Below, piece by piece: positions 23,996 through 36,600 of a stretch of DNA of 64,000 nt. The position numbers and the translations under genes are program-made. The stretch comes from an uncultured Bacteroidales bacterium (GTDB lineage Bacteria; Bacteroidota; Bacteroidia; Bacteroidales; SZUA-534), in NCBI GenBank assembly GCA_902790595.1, contig CADASL010000007.1, positions 156,200 through 220,199 of the forward strand. The letters run 5' to 3'. Numbering within the stretch: position 1 is the first letter of the stretch; each line of letters begins with the position of its first letter. Under the pieces are notes generated by a model. The model worked only from the letters and a program-made list of their open reading frames with translations. It did no database searches and was not told where the DNA came from.

Positions 23996-24319
23996 TTAGA
24001 TGGCGCGGATAGCATTCACGCGGATGCGGTCAAGAAGGCGTTTGCCTTGTGCCGACAATTGTTTATGGATGATAACCCGGTCATCGATAGTGGCATCGGG
24101 GCAAAGGTCATCAATGAGTTTGTTGACATCAGTGTACTTTTTGCCATTGTAAGTATAATAAACCTCCTCTGTTTCCTCGTCGCTGCAAACTTCAGCCTTT
24201 GAGAGGTCACACGTTTTTGCTTTGTCAGCTTGCTCACAAGCCGAATCCAATGGGTCGTCGCCGCAAGCAGCAAGCCCAAATGCTGCAAATAATGCGATTG
24301 GCAATAAGAATTTTTTCAT
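23996..24319 (-). CDS. Cys-rich lipoprotein, unknown
   Basis: 107 aa. The signal peptide ends in the lipobox LAAC (Cys19), so it is a lipoprotein. The mature part is acidic and carries four further Cys (SAC, KTC, EVC, DLC), enough for two disulfides. A central YYTYNGKKYTDVNKLIDDL segment resembles short putative ligand modules. I recognise no family. It lies 30 bp downstream of a DsbA-like thioredoxin-fold gene, which suggests that gene's product oxidises or repairs it. Confidence 0.75.
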   Translation of the reverse strand: MKKFLLPIALFAAFGLAACGDDPLDSACEQADKAKTCDLSKAEVCSDEETEEVYYTYNGKKYTDVNKLIDDLCPDATIDDRVIIHKQLSAQGKRLLDRIRVNAIRAI

Positions 24320-24349
24320 CTCAAAAAAAATTTAAATTAGACAATAATG

Positions 24350-24985
24350 TTATTTATTTAACTCGTAATCAATAACTTTATAAAAGTTAGCATAGGTGCG
24401 GCGACCTTTGTAGAGGTGACCGCCAACTACAAATATAGGTGTTCCTTTTGAACCGATGGCATTAAAAAGCCGATTATTTTCCTTTATGTTGCTAAAATTG
24501 TCGGCGACAAGACATTCGGCCAGTTCGGGATTGGTCAGAATAATGTCGTCAATCAGTTGGCGGAACTCATCGCTATAAACGGCCGTCGGTTCTGTAAGCA
24601 ACAGTTCGCGGATGTCATCGGCATTGCCATCGCGGTTCATACAGCCTGCCAGCTGCAATGCTGACATCATATCGGGGTTTTCGGCCAGCTCAATCGGCTT
24701 TATAACAAAGCGAACCATCCCGCTGTCAATATAACGCTGCTGTATCTGCGGCAAATCGGACACTAGAAACTCGTGACAATGCCGGCACGTGTAACTGGCA
24801 AACATATAGATGGTTATGCGCGCCGAGTCGCCACCTAAAACGATATCAATATCGTTTTCGGCGATTTCAACAGACGTGTTGCTAAACCGCAACTGGCGCT
24901 GCGTCCGACCGCTAAGCCAGCAAATTGCGGCAATAATGCACACCAGCAGCAGGCCCAACAACGGCCACAACAACCGCTTTTTCAT
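24350..24985 (-). CDS. DsbA-like thioredoxin-fold protein, membrane anchored
   Basis: 211 aa. An N-terminal TM or signal anchor (about 5-24) is followed by a thioredoxin fold with active site CRHC (Cys67, Cys70), preceded by ITIYMFASYT. The cis-Pro loop is GTPIFVVGG. The region between has the DsbA-type helical insert (LAGCMNRDGN...LADNF-like). It should act in the periplasm as a thiol oxidase or isomerase. The neighbouring Cys-rich lipoprotein is a possible client. It lies 3 bp from the AsmA-like gene and may be transcribed with it. Confidence 0.87.
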   Translation of the reverse strand: MKKRLLWPLLGLLLVCIIAAICWLSGRTQRQLRFSNTSVEIAENDIDIVLGGDSARITIYMFASYTCRHCHEFLVSDLPQIQQRYIDSGMVRFVIKPIELAENPDMMSALQLAGCMNRDGNADDIRELLLTEPTAVYSDEFRQLIDDIILTNPELAECLVADNFSNIKENNRLFNAIGSKGTPIFVVGGHLYKGRRTYANFYKVIDYELNK

Positions 24986-24988
24986 TGC

Positions 24989-27900
24989 CTAACGGAATTT
25001 TACGCCCGTTTCATATTTGACCAGACGCGGATTGAAGCCCAACTCAAGCTGTTTTTCCTGAACCTTGATTTTGGTGCGCATCTTTTTCTTGCGGTTGTCG
25101 GTGTCGAACCAATATTTTGATTCGCCATCAATATCGTAAGCTAAAAGGTTGATTGAGCGCATATTATCCTCGTTGGCCAGATTGTCTTTCATTTGGCTCT
25201 GCTTTTTCATCACCTTCTTTGAGTTGCCAGCCATAATCTCGCCCGGGAAAATCTTGATGTGGTATTCAAAATTATCGTTGTCCATTCCCTGCATCGCAAA
25301 CAGCGAAAGGTTCATAGCCGTTGTTTTTATGTCAGTCTGAGGCAGATAGAGCGAACCGTTGCGGACGAACAAGCTTGTTTCAAGTGTCTGGAACTGAATA
25401 TTATCCAATTCTCGCATATTCACATAACGGTCGAGTGTTTTCAGCACTTCCATATCTTTGATGGCGCCATCTTCCAACTTCAGGCGACCCAACACTTTCA
25501 GCGGTCCCATTGGAATGCTGTCGCCCATATTTATCACATCAAGATAGCCGTCAAGGTCGGCCGTCATCAATCCGCTAAGGTTTTCCGATGTCACGTCGGT
25601 CTGGTCGAAGTTGTCGAACTCAACAAGCAGTTGCTTCAGGTCCATTTTGTCGAAATGCGTGCGGAAATAAACCTCCATCAGCGAGTCGGAACGGAACTCG
25701 ATGCTTGCCGAAGCGTCCAGACTGCCTTTGAACGCACCCAAACGCAGGTGCTCAATCAGAGCCAACGTGTCGTTCACGTTGAATTTCGCCGATATTGTGT
25801 CGATTGACGATTTGCCATATTGCAGATGGCCGAGTTTGAACATTCCTTTCACCTCAACCGGATAGCCGAGAGCCAGGAAGCTGTAGGGCGCAGTGTCGGC
25901 CACGGCGGCAGTTTCTGCTGCGGCAACGGGTTCGGCCGGAGCGGCGCCGTCATTCGCGGAAGCGGCAACAGCTGTGGCTGTCTCTCCTTCGGCTTGACCG
26001 CCCGCCTGAACATCGGCGACAGCCACCGAGTCGGCGGCTGTTGAGTCGGCTGGGAACATCTGGTCGAGCCAGGCGTAGTCAAAGTCGTCCAAGCCAACTT
26101 TGGTGAGCACTTTCAGCTTGTTGTTGGTCTGCTCCAGAACGAAAATCTTCATAGCGTTCTCAACAATGGTCGAATCGACGTGCAGATTCAGTCCCTGCCA
26201 CTCAATGCCCAGTTTGTCAACCAGAATGCTGTCGCGGGCAATCTTCACCTCGCCTCCAAGGTTGTTGAACGACGTGAACGAGTCGTACATATCGGCGTTG
26301 ATGTTGCTGAGCTTGATGTCGATGTCGGTGTTGTTGATAATTAGGTCGAACATCTGCGTGTCGATTGAGTCGAGATTGACCGTGCCGTGCGATTTGATGT
26401 TGGCCAGAACGCCGCCGGTCATTGAGTAGGCGAGGCTGTCGGGGAAGAACTGCTTGAAGTTCTCAATGACCACATCGGCGCCGATTTCAGCCTCATAGGT
26501 CGGCATTTCAAGGTTTTTAACTTTTGCCGCAAGGTCGATTTTGCTGTCGTCAATCTCAACGTGCATCTTTTTCAAATCGACGGAGGTCTTGCTCAAATCG
26601 AAGATGCTGCCGCCAAGTTTCACGTCGAGCCCGAAGTTTTTCAGCGCAAGCCCGAACTCCGGCAGGCCCACATCGGTTTTGTCGATGGTGATGCCCATAT
26701 TGCTGTAGGCAAGGTTGAGGTTGAGCGGGTCGACGGTGATGACGCTGTCCATTGTCACGTTGAAATTGCTGAGCTTGAGCGTGGCGCTTGTGTTGTGCAG
26801 AGCCTTCTCAATAAAGGCGTCGTCGACATCGCCGGTGAACACGCCTTTGGTGTTCACGCCCAAGTCAACCGCGCCGCCGATGCTGCTGATGCCCAAATCC
26901 GCCGGAATGAACGGTTCAACCTCGGGAATAGCCACGTGGAATTTGGCGTTCACATTGTAGCGAGGCTTGTTCAGGTTCGAGGCCGTGAGCTTGATGGTTC
27001 CCGAGCTTTTGGCCGTCTCAAAATGCAGCTTGTTGAGCTTCACCTCAACCGACTCGTCGGTGTCGAGACTGCCGGTTGAAAGGTCAACATCGAGGCCGAT
27101 GTTTTTCACTTTCGGATAGCCGGTCATCAGCACCAGGCCGTTGTCGAAGCCGAGGTTGGCCTCAACGTGCGGGTAGCGTGTTGTGTCGGTGACGTTTCCT
27201 TTCACATCGGCGCTGAAATGCAGCTTACCTTCGAGCTGTTTCACGCCAAACTCGTCGAGCAGGCCGTCGGGCGCGAATTTGAGCACGTCGGCAAGGTCGA
27301 TTTTGTCGCAAGCCAGATGCAGGTCGGCGTAGATTTCGTTGCTGAGCCGTGCCGTGCCGGTCACGCCGATTTTAATATCGTCGAGGCTGAGCGTCACATC
27401 GCGCATTAGCACGTCCTCGCCCTTGTAGTCGACATCGAGTTTCAGCTCGGCCATCTTGAGCTTGTAGGCGTTGGTTGAATCGTAATCGACATTCGTAATC
27501 TGTATGCTGCCAACCACTTGCGCCTGAATCAGACTGTCGGACAGGGCGCCCTTGGCCGTGATTTTCGGAATGTAGGCTTTGGCGCGAGCACCCATTGCGC
27601 GGTCGTTGTAGTAGCAGGTTATATCGCTAATTGTCAGCTTTTCAAGATTGATGTTTATGGAGGTTCCGGTGGTGTCGATGCCCTCGTCGGCCAGCTCGTC
27701 CATCACAAGCGAATCCTGCACACCGCCCATCAGAAAATCGAAACAGGTGGCTCCGGTGCTGTCAACCAGATATTTGAGTGTGGCGCCCTTGAATTCAACC
27801 TCAGTAATCTCGATGATGCCGTCTTTGAGGGGCTCGCTTTTGAGCGAAATGTAGATTTTATCGACCTTCACCAGCGAGTCGTTGCGGGTTGAATCGCTGA

Positions 27901-28243
27901 GCGACGAGCCCAGGTAAACATCGTCCAGTTCGAGCGTGGTGTAGGGGAACGCGCGAATGAACGATAGCGAGGTCCGCCCGATGTTGACCGGCGCGTCGAT
28001 GATGCTCTCCACCGACGGCAGCGCCAGCTTCACCACTTTGTCGTGAGCGAATTCGGCAATGAGCACCAATGCCACAACCAAAAGCAGGACAATGCCTATC
28101 AGCCACAAGAAAAACTTGAGCAGGAATTTCGGCAATGAGCGCTTCTTGCTCTTTTTAACTTTTTTGTTTTCAGTCGTTTCCGCAGTTGCGACGTCGGCAG
28201 ATTGATTTTCGGCCTCAGTGGCGGCCTTCTTCTCGTCTTTCAT
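24989..28243 (-). CDS. AsmA-like inner-membrane protein
   Basis: 1084 aa. A charged Lys/Glu-rich cytoplasmic start is followed by one TM near 38-65 (FLLKFFLWLIGIVLLLVV), then a long periplasmic beta-rich region typical of AsmA/TamB-type bridge proteins, which carry lipids or affect outer-membrane assembly. The AsmA N-terminal pattern SIIDAPVNIGRTSLSFIRAFPYTTLELDDVYLG is visible, as is a C-terminal AsmA_2-like stretch (GLMTADLDGYLDVINMGDS). An Ala/Glu-rich low-complexity linker at about 715-780 interrupts the fold. The gene has its own promoter at 28276 and probably drives the DsbA-like gene too. Confidence 0.88.
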   Translation of the reverse strand: MKDEKKAATEAENQSADVATAETTENKKVKKSKKRSLPKFLLKFFLWLIGIVLLLVVALVLIAEFAHDKVVKLALPSVESIIDAPVNIGRTSLSFIRAFPYTTLELDDVYLGSSLSDSTRNDSLVKVDKIYISLKSEPLKDGIIEITEVEFKGATLKYLVDSTGATCFDFLMGGVQDSLVMDELADEGIDTTGTSININLEKLTISDITCYYNDRAMGARAKAYIPKITAKGALSDSLIQAQVVGSIQITNVDYDSTNAYKLKMAELKLDVDYKGEDVLMRDVTLSLDDIKIGVTGTARLSNEIYADLHLACDKIDLADVLKFAPDGLLDEFGVKQLEGKLHFSADVKGNVTDTTRYPHVEANLGFDNGLVLMTGYPKVKNIGLDVDLSTGSLDTDESVEVKLNKLHFETAKSSGTIKLTASNLNKPRYNVNAKFHVAIPEVEPFIPADLGISSIGGAVDLGVNTKGVFTGDVDDAFIEKALHNTSATLKLSNFNVTMDSVITVDPLNLNLAYSNMGITIDKTDVGLPEFGLALKNFGLDVKLGGSIFDLSKTSVDLKKMHVEIDDSKIDLAAKVKNLEMPTYEAEIGADVVIENFKQFFPDSLAYSMTGGVLANIKSHGTVNLDSIDTQMFDLIINNTDIDIKLSNINADMYDSFTSFNNLGGEVKIARDSILVDKLGIEWQGLNLHVDSTIVENAMKIFVLEQTNNKLKVLTKVGLDDFDYAWLDQMFPADSTAADSVAVADVQAGGQAEGETATAVAASANDGAAPAEPVAAAETAAVADTAPYSFLALGYPVEVKGMFKLGHLQYGKSSIDTISAKFNVNDTLALIEHLRLGAFKGSLDASASIEFRSDSLMEVYFRTHFDKMDLKQLLVEFDNFDQTDVTSENLSGLMTADLDGYLDVINMGDSIPMGPLKVLGRLKLEDGAIKDMEVLKTLDRYVNMRELDNIQFQTLETSLFVRNGSLYLPQTDIKTTAMNLSLFAMQGMDNDNFEYHIKIFPGEIMAGNSKKVMKKQSQMKDNLANEDNMRSINLLAYDIDGESKYWFDTDNRKKKMRTKIKVQEKQLELGFNPRLVKYETGVKFR

Positions 28244-28275
28244 TTCAAAATTGGTTTATTATGAGAAACAATGTA

Positions 28276-28283
28276 CAAATATA
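28276..28283 (-). promoter_or_regulatory. -7 promoter box of the AsmA-like gene
   Basis: The minus strand reads TATATTTG, exact TAnnTTTG, 33 bp upstream of the ATG. Confidence 0.62.
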
Positions 28284-28342
28284 CAATCTGAATATCAAAA
28301 TGCTGCGATTTGGTGGCCGCTTTTTTTAGGCAATCGCAAAAC

Positions 28343-28373
28343 CAAAAAAAGGGAAACCTCATCGGTCTCCCTT
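28343..28373 (-). terminator. Intrinsic terminator of groES-groEL
   Basis: AAGGGAAACC pairs with GGTCTCCCTT around a 5-nt loop, and on the minus strand a T7 run follows. It lies 26 bp past the groEL stop. Confidence 0.82.
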
Positions 28374-28398
28374 TTCGTTTTTATCTGTAATTAAGCTA

Positions 28399-30042
<1,644 letters not shown>

Positions 30043-30050
30043 TTAATCGG

Positions 30051-30335
30051 TTAGAAAATGAAAATAATGTCTTTTGTGTTGATAAGCACATATTTGGTGC
30101 CATCGATTTCGACCTCGGTGCCCGAATATTTGCCGTACATCACATTGTCGCCAACCTTGACGTCGATTGGGGTTTCGTCTTTGAGCGGCGCGCCCAGCAG
30201 AACAATCTTGCCCTGTGTGGGTTTGTCTTTTGCGGTGTCGGGAATGTAGATACCGCCTGCTGTCTTGGTTTCAGCCTCTGCGGGCAACACCAGCGCCTTG
30301 CCAGGAATCACCCTACCTTTTAATTCTTTTGCCAT
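30051..30335 (-). CDS. groES: Co-chaperonin GroES
   Basis: 94 aa. Starts MAKELKGRVIPGKALVLPAEAE; the mobile loop is TAGGIYIPDTAKDKPTQGKI, and the C-terminus is VGDNVMYGKYSGTEVEIDGTKYV. It forms the lid of GroEL and is encoded first in the operon. No CIRCE operator is present upstream. Confidence 0.97.
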   Translation of the reverse strand: MAKELKGRVIPGKALVLPAEAETKTAGGIYIPDTAKDKPTQGKIVLLGAPLKDETPIDVKVGDNVMYGKYSGTEVEIDGTKYVLINTKDIIFIF

Positions 30336-30596
30336 TTTAAATGATATTTAAATTAGTAATTTCAAATTCAGCGGTTTTGAAAACCGATGCGCATATATCA
30401 TTTTCTGTGCCAAACGCCCGGTGTCCGATTTTTTGTGCCAATCTGCCACACGTGGCGCGGCGTTGTGTCATACAATTTGACGGCTGGTTGTGTATTTATC
30501 TGGAAAACAAATAATTGGAATCAGATGGTTGGCGGCTGACATTTTGGCATTTTGGATATCAATCTTTCCATCCCCAAGCCACAGCATAAAAACAAA
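30336..30596 (-). promoter_or_regulatory. groES upstream region with paired TTGGCACA motifs
   Basis: About 260 bp without a gene. On the minus strand TTGGCACA occurs twice, at 30407-30413 and 30435-30441, 28 bp apart. A short palindrome CGGTTTT-G-AAAACCG lies near 30372-30386. No clear TAnnTTTG box is seen close to the start, so the heat-shock promoter may use another sigma factor. Otherwise nothing recognisable. Confidence 0.4.
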
Positions 30597-30622
30597 TAGG
30601 GGCGAACAAACATTCGCCCCTA
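30597..30622 (-). terminator. Hairpin after the giant gene, REP-like
   Basis: A perfect 10-bp stem TAGGGGCGAA/TTCGCCCCTA with a 6-nt loop. The minus strand continues TTTGTTTTTA, so it can act as terminator of the 4,884-codon gene. Its sequence belongs to the GTAGGGGCGAA palindromes common in Bacteroidota genomes. Confidence 0.6.
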
Positions 30623-30647
30623 CATATATGCGGTAACAAATTACCCG

Positions 30648-33600
30648 TCAATCATTCACCATCACGCGTTTTGACTCGTTGCCAACCTTCACAATGTAAA
30701 CACCGGTGCCTTTCACGCGGAACTCTACACGGATGCCCGATTCGGCAAACGTTGAGACGTTGCGCGCAACGTCTCTACACACAAGGCGGCCCATCGCGTC
30801 ATAAACGCTGATTTCGCCGGTGGCGTTCTCAACCACAATGGTGTTGCCGTAGGCGTAGATGTTGACAGCGGTGGCGGCGGATTCGGGAACTGCGGTGCCG
30901 GGTTTATATCCCCACACAACCGGACGGTCGTCGCGATTCCACGATGAATCCCAACCCTCAGGTTTCGATTCGGCCTCACAATAAATCTTCAGGCTGCTGC
31001 AACCCATAAACGTACAGTCGCCAATGGTTGTAACCGGCTTTTTGATTACCACTTTCTCCAGGTTGTCGCATTTGTTGAAAGAGTAGCCGCCAATGGTCGT
31101 CAGCAAATCGTTGAAGGTGACGCTTGTCAGATTGGTGCAACCGCGGAACGACGAACGGCCGGTGCTTTCAACCGTTTCGGGGAAGACGAACGACTCGGCG
31201 TCATTTCCTACCGGATACATAACAAGCATTGTTTTGTCGATATTATACAAAACGCCGTCAACCGAAACATAGTTCTCATTGCCCTCTTTTACAGTGATTT
31301 CGGTCAGACTTGTGCAGAACGAGCACAAGCCAGCGCCAATCTTCGTGACTGAACTTGGTATTGTCAGCGATTGCAAGCTCTCGCAAGAGTAGAAGACGTA
31401 TCCGCCCAGTGTTGTTACAGTGTTTGGAATGTCTATCGACGTCAGATTTGTGCAGACGGCGAATGCGTTGTTGCCGATTTCTGTTACGGTTTCTGAAATT
31501 GTTACCGATTTGAGCGTGCTCTTGTATTCAAAAGCGTAATCGCCGATGCGGATTACAGTGTACGTCACGCCGTTGATGCCGACTTTCTTAGGAATGGTGA
31601 TGTCGGTCTGTGAGCCTCTGCAGTCAGAAATTTCAACGGTGTGTTCCGATTCGCTGATTATAGTGAATACGAAATCAGTTTCGTCGGCTGGCACAACATA
31701 ATCCTCAGGATTCCTAACGCCCCAGACAACAGGCCGGTTGTCAGGATTCCACTTCGAATCCCAATTGTCGGGCTGCGATTCGGCCTCACAATAGATTGTC
31801 AGATTCGAGCAGTTCTTAAACACATTGAGATTGACTTTCGCCGAAGCCGGAATGGCTATCGATTTAAGACTTGAGCAGCCATAGAACGCATATCCGCGGA
31901 TACTTGTAACACCGCTTGGAATGTTGACCTTTGTCAAGCTTGAGCAGCCGTTGAACAGACCGCCGCCTATCTCGGTAACATTGTCAGGAATGTTGACTTC
32001 AGTAAGTTTGTCGCAGCCGCGGAACGCCTCGGTTCCAATAGCAGTCACCGTGTTCGGGATGCTGACAGTGGCGATGCCGCTGTTCAGGAACGCCTGGTCG
32101 GCAATCTTTGTAACGGTGTACTCAACTCCATTGTCGGTAATCGTGCCCGGAATAGTGATTTCCGTTTCAGAGCCCGTGTAGCCTGTAATCTCAACTTCGG
32201 TGCCGCTGATGATGCTATAGGTGAAATCGTATTCAAATTGGGCCACCTTACTGAATTCGGCGCTTACAAGCACATTGGCGGTTACATTGAAAACCGTGTA
32301 AATACCCGTTCCATAATCATCCACGGCATTCCCGTTTGCAAGCACCTTGCCAACCACATATCCATCGGCCGGCTTGGGTATTATTGTGAACGAGCCGCCC
32401 TCATCAATGGCATAGTTGTCAATCAGGACTGTTCCGTTCTCCATACCTGCGTCAACGGTTACAATATAGGCGCCGACCACCTTCGAGAACATTCCGAAAA
32501 TAATGTCATTCTTATAGTAATCGACCTTGCCGGCGGGCACGTAGAGCGTGCAACTGTCGTAGTTGCTGAAGCTGTACTCGTTGACCTGCCAAACTGATGT
32601 GGCGGCAACAACCACCGATTTCAGTTTCGGGCAATAGGCAAATGACATACTGCCATAACTTGTGCAGGTTGACGAAATATTCACCTCTTTAAGATTGTCG
32701 CAATAGCAGAATGCGCGGCTTCCCAAGTTGGTAATACCTTCGCCTATGACCACTTTTTCTATTTGGTCGGCAATCTCCTGCCACGGTCTGTTGACTTCGG
32801 TGCTAAACACACTCACGCTTTTGTAACTGTCGATTGAGCCCGTGCCGCTGATGGTTAAGGTTTTTGTCGGCATATCGAAACGCCAGCGGGCATCGGTGCC
32901 GCAGGTTCCGGCATAGACAATTTCGGCAAATTGGGCCACAAGTCTCAAATCGGAAGTTACGGTGATGGTTTCGGTGGCGTTTGTCAGGCCGTTGCTCCAC
33001 CTAACAAATTCGTAACCCTCGGCCGGTGTGGCAGTGATGGTTACGGTTGAGCCGTCGGCAACTGTGCAGCTGCCCGATGCCCGGCCATACTCTCTGTTGC
33101 TGGACGAAACTGTTACAGTCCACATAATCGGCTCAACATATTCAAATTCAGCCACAAGCGTAGTGTCGGATGTTACGGTGATGGTTGCGGTGGCGCTTGT
33201 CAGGCCGTTGCTCCACTTAACAAAACGATAGTTGGCTGCCGGTGTGGCGGTGATGGTTACGGTTGAGCCGTCGGCCACAGTGCCGCCGCCCGATACTCGG
33301 CCGTACGCGCTGTTGTTGGCCGAAAGGGCTACGGTCCAAGTTTCCACGTCGGGCGCAAACTCTGCCACAAGCGTTGTATCAGATGCTACTGTTATAGTTG
33401 CAGTGGCGGTTGTCAGGCCGTTGCTCCATTTCACAAATTTGTAGCCATCAGCTGGTGTGGCGGTGATGGTCACGCTTGAGCCGTCGGCAACAACACCACC
33501 GCCCGATACAGTGCCATACTCGTAGTTGTTGGGCATCACTGTCAAATAGAATATCGAGTTGATGTCTGCTCCCCATACAACAGGGCAACTATCAGGATTC

Positions 33601-36600
33601 CAATAACTATCCCACTTTTCGGGCATTGAGTCCGCTTCGCAATAAACAGTAAGTTTTGGACAATCTCTGACAACAATCCAATCCGTACTCGTTACAGAGT
33701 TAGGAACGATAAGCGCCTCAAGATTTTTGCAGTCATCAAATGTCCACCCATTGAGGCGTGTAATCGAACTTGGTATGGCAATATGTGTCAATCCGCTCCA
33801 CCTAAATGCAGATTCTTCGATATTTGTTACTGAATTGGGAATGTCAACCGTTGCTAAACTCCCACAACTAGAGAATGCATCATAGCCGATGCTTGTCACA
33901 GAAGAAGGAATTGTTACCGAATTAAGGTTGGAGCAGTATGAGAATAAACTATTACTGATGCTGGTAACCGAATTTGGAATTTCGACCGAAGTCAGGTTGT
34001 AACAATTATAGAACGCACCTTTGCCAAAGGTTGTTACAGAATTGGGAATTACAACCGATGTCAGACCACCGCAATACTCAAACGTATAGCTGCCGATAGT
34101 TTTCACAGAATTGGGAATTTCAACTGATTTGAGATTATAGCAACTAGAGAAAGCTTTATTTCCAATGCTCGTAACGGTGTTGGGTATGGTTACCGATTTC
34201 ATTTCATTGTATGATTTGAAAGCATTATCGCCGATGCGTGTAACGGTGTATTGAACTCCATTTTTGGTGATTACGCTTGGAATCACAATTTCCGTCTCCG
34301 AACCCAAATAGTCGATTATCTCAGCATTGGTGCTATCGATGATTCTGTAAGCAAAGTTGCCATCAACATTGCTTGAATCAATAACATCCACATCGCCCCA
34401 TACAATATTATATGAATCCAAATACAAATCCCAACCTCTGGGCGCCGATTTCAGGTCACAGTAAATAGTCAGATTGTCGCCACAACCACTGAAAGCGGAG
34501 CCTTCTATCTGGGTAACAGATGTTGGAATGGTTATCGAGGTCAGATTGTCACAGTCATCAAAAGCTCCATATTGAATAAAATCGCAGTCGGTTAAGACAA
34601 CCGATTTCAATGACGACGGAATATAATAGGTGGTACTATGGTATCCATCATCGCCATTATAGTAATATTGTGAGGTCGCGACCCCACCTTCATAATCATC
34701 GTTTCCGAAAATATAACCGAAAGTATATTGGTGGTCGTCGGTGAAGGAGTGTCTCTTGTCACCCACAAACGGCAGTGTTATCGACTCCAACGATGAACAG
34801 CCCGAGAATGCGCCATAGCCAATATTCTCAACAGAATTGGGCACGGTGATTGATGTCAGACTTTTGCAATCTTTAAACGCTGCTTCGGCAATCACTTTAC
34901 AATTGCTGTTTATCTCACAGGAGGTTATGTCGGTCGATTTTGCTTTAATCAGCACAACGTATGGATTTTCCGCGTTGCCCAAATAGAGTGCATTGTCAAA
35001 TTCGTTGTATTCCAGCTTGTTGCAACCTCTAAACGCTGTATTGTCAACTTCAACAATTGTGTTGGGCAGGCTGATTGTGGTCAGATTATCGCAATACTTA
35101 AACAAACCATACGAAATGCTTGTAACCGATTCGGGGATTGTGATTGATGTCAGGCCGTCGCAATCTTCAAACACGCAGTTGTCAAAAAAGGTGACACCTT
35201 CGGGAATGGTTATCGATTCAAGACCTGAGCAATTCTCAAATGCACCATACAAAATGCGCTCAACAGAATTTGGAATTGTTACCGATTTCAAACCATAGCA
35301 ACGATAAAACGCCCACGATTCAATGGTTTTTACGGAATTTGGTATTGTTACCGAAGACAGTTTGCTGCAGTCTTTAAACGCTTCCTCACCTATAGATGTA
35401 ACCGAGTATGTGTTGCCGTCAATTTCAACAGTTTCGGGTATCACAACTTCTGTCATTGTTGCATAATCGTCAGACTCCACAACCCGCACTGTTGAGTCGC
35501 TTGTGATTTCGTAATGCAACTCACTTGCAACCAAAGAACCGCCATTTTCAGCAAACTCAGCCACAAGCGCCGTGTCAGATGTTACGGTGATGGTTGCGGT
35601 GGCGCTTGTCAGGCCGTTGCTCCATTTCACAAAACGGTTGCCCTCGGCCGGTGTGGCAGTGATGGTCACGCTTGAGCCTTCGACTGCGGAGGTAGGTCCT
35701 TCCACACTGCCGCGCCTTTCGCTGTTAGCAGAAAGTGCGACCTTAAATATTTTCAAACTCGGTTCGAAGCCCCAGACAACCGGTACATTGCCGGACCAAT
35801 TGTAATTCCAATTATTACTCCAACCTGCCGGCTTTTCTTCGCTTTCGCAATATATGGTTGCTGAATGACAACCATAAAATGCCTCACCGATGCTTGTTAC
35901 CGAATTGGGAATTACAACAGATGTCAGATGGCTGCAATACTCGAATGCGTCATCTCCAATTGTTGTTACCGAATTAGGAATGATTACCGATGTTATACCG
36001 GTGTTATCGAAAGCATAATTTTCAATATTTACAACCGTATTCGGTATTATTATTGATGTCAGTTCTCGACAAGAATTGAACGCTGAAAATCCAATATTTG
36101 TTACTCCGTCAGGAATGGTATATGCTCCTGTCACGCCTCCAGGAAAACGTATTAATTTAGTTTTGTCTTTGTTGAAGAGTACCCCATTTTCTGAAGAATA
36201 ATACATATTGCTGCTATCGACTTTTATCTCCTTCAACTTATCGCACTCATCGAATGCCCATATTAAAATATAAGAAACAGATTTGGGAATTGTTATCGAG
36301 GTAAGTTCGTCACAATCATAAAACGCAGACACGCCAATGGTTGTAACCTGTTCGGGAATAGTTACCGAGGCGAGTTTTTCGCATTCATAGAAAGCTCTGT
36401 CTCCGATGCTTTTAACTGAATTGGGTATTGTGACAGAGGTTAGGTTGCTGCAACCTTCAAAGACCGAATTGCCGATGCTGGTAACTGAATAAGTTTTGCT
36501 GTCAAACTCAACAGTTTCGGGGATAATAGCAGATGTTATTTCCTTGTCATTTAATCTAACAACTTCAACAGTCGTGTCACTTGTGTAATAATAATACAAC

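Noticed and set aside
30336..30596. CIRCE operator for groES
   Set aside because: No TTAGCACTC/GAGTGCTAA inverted repeat is present.
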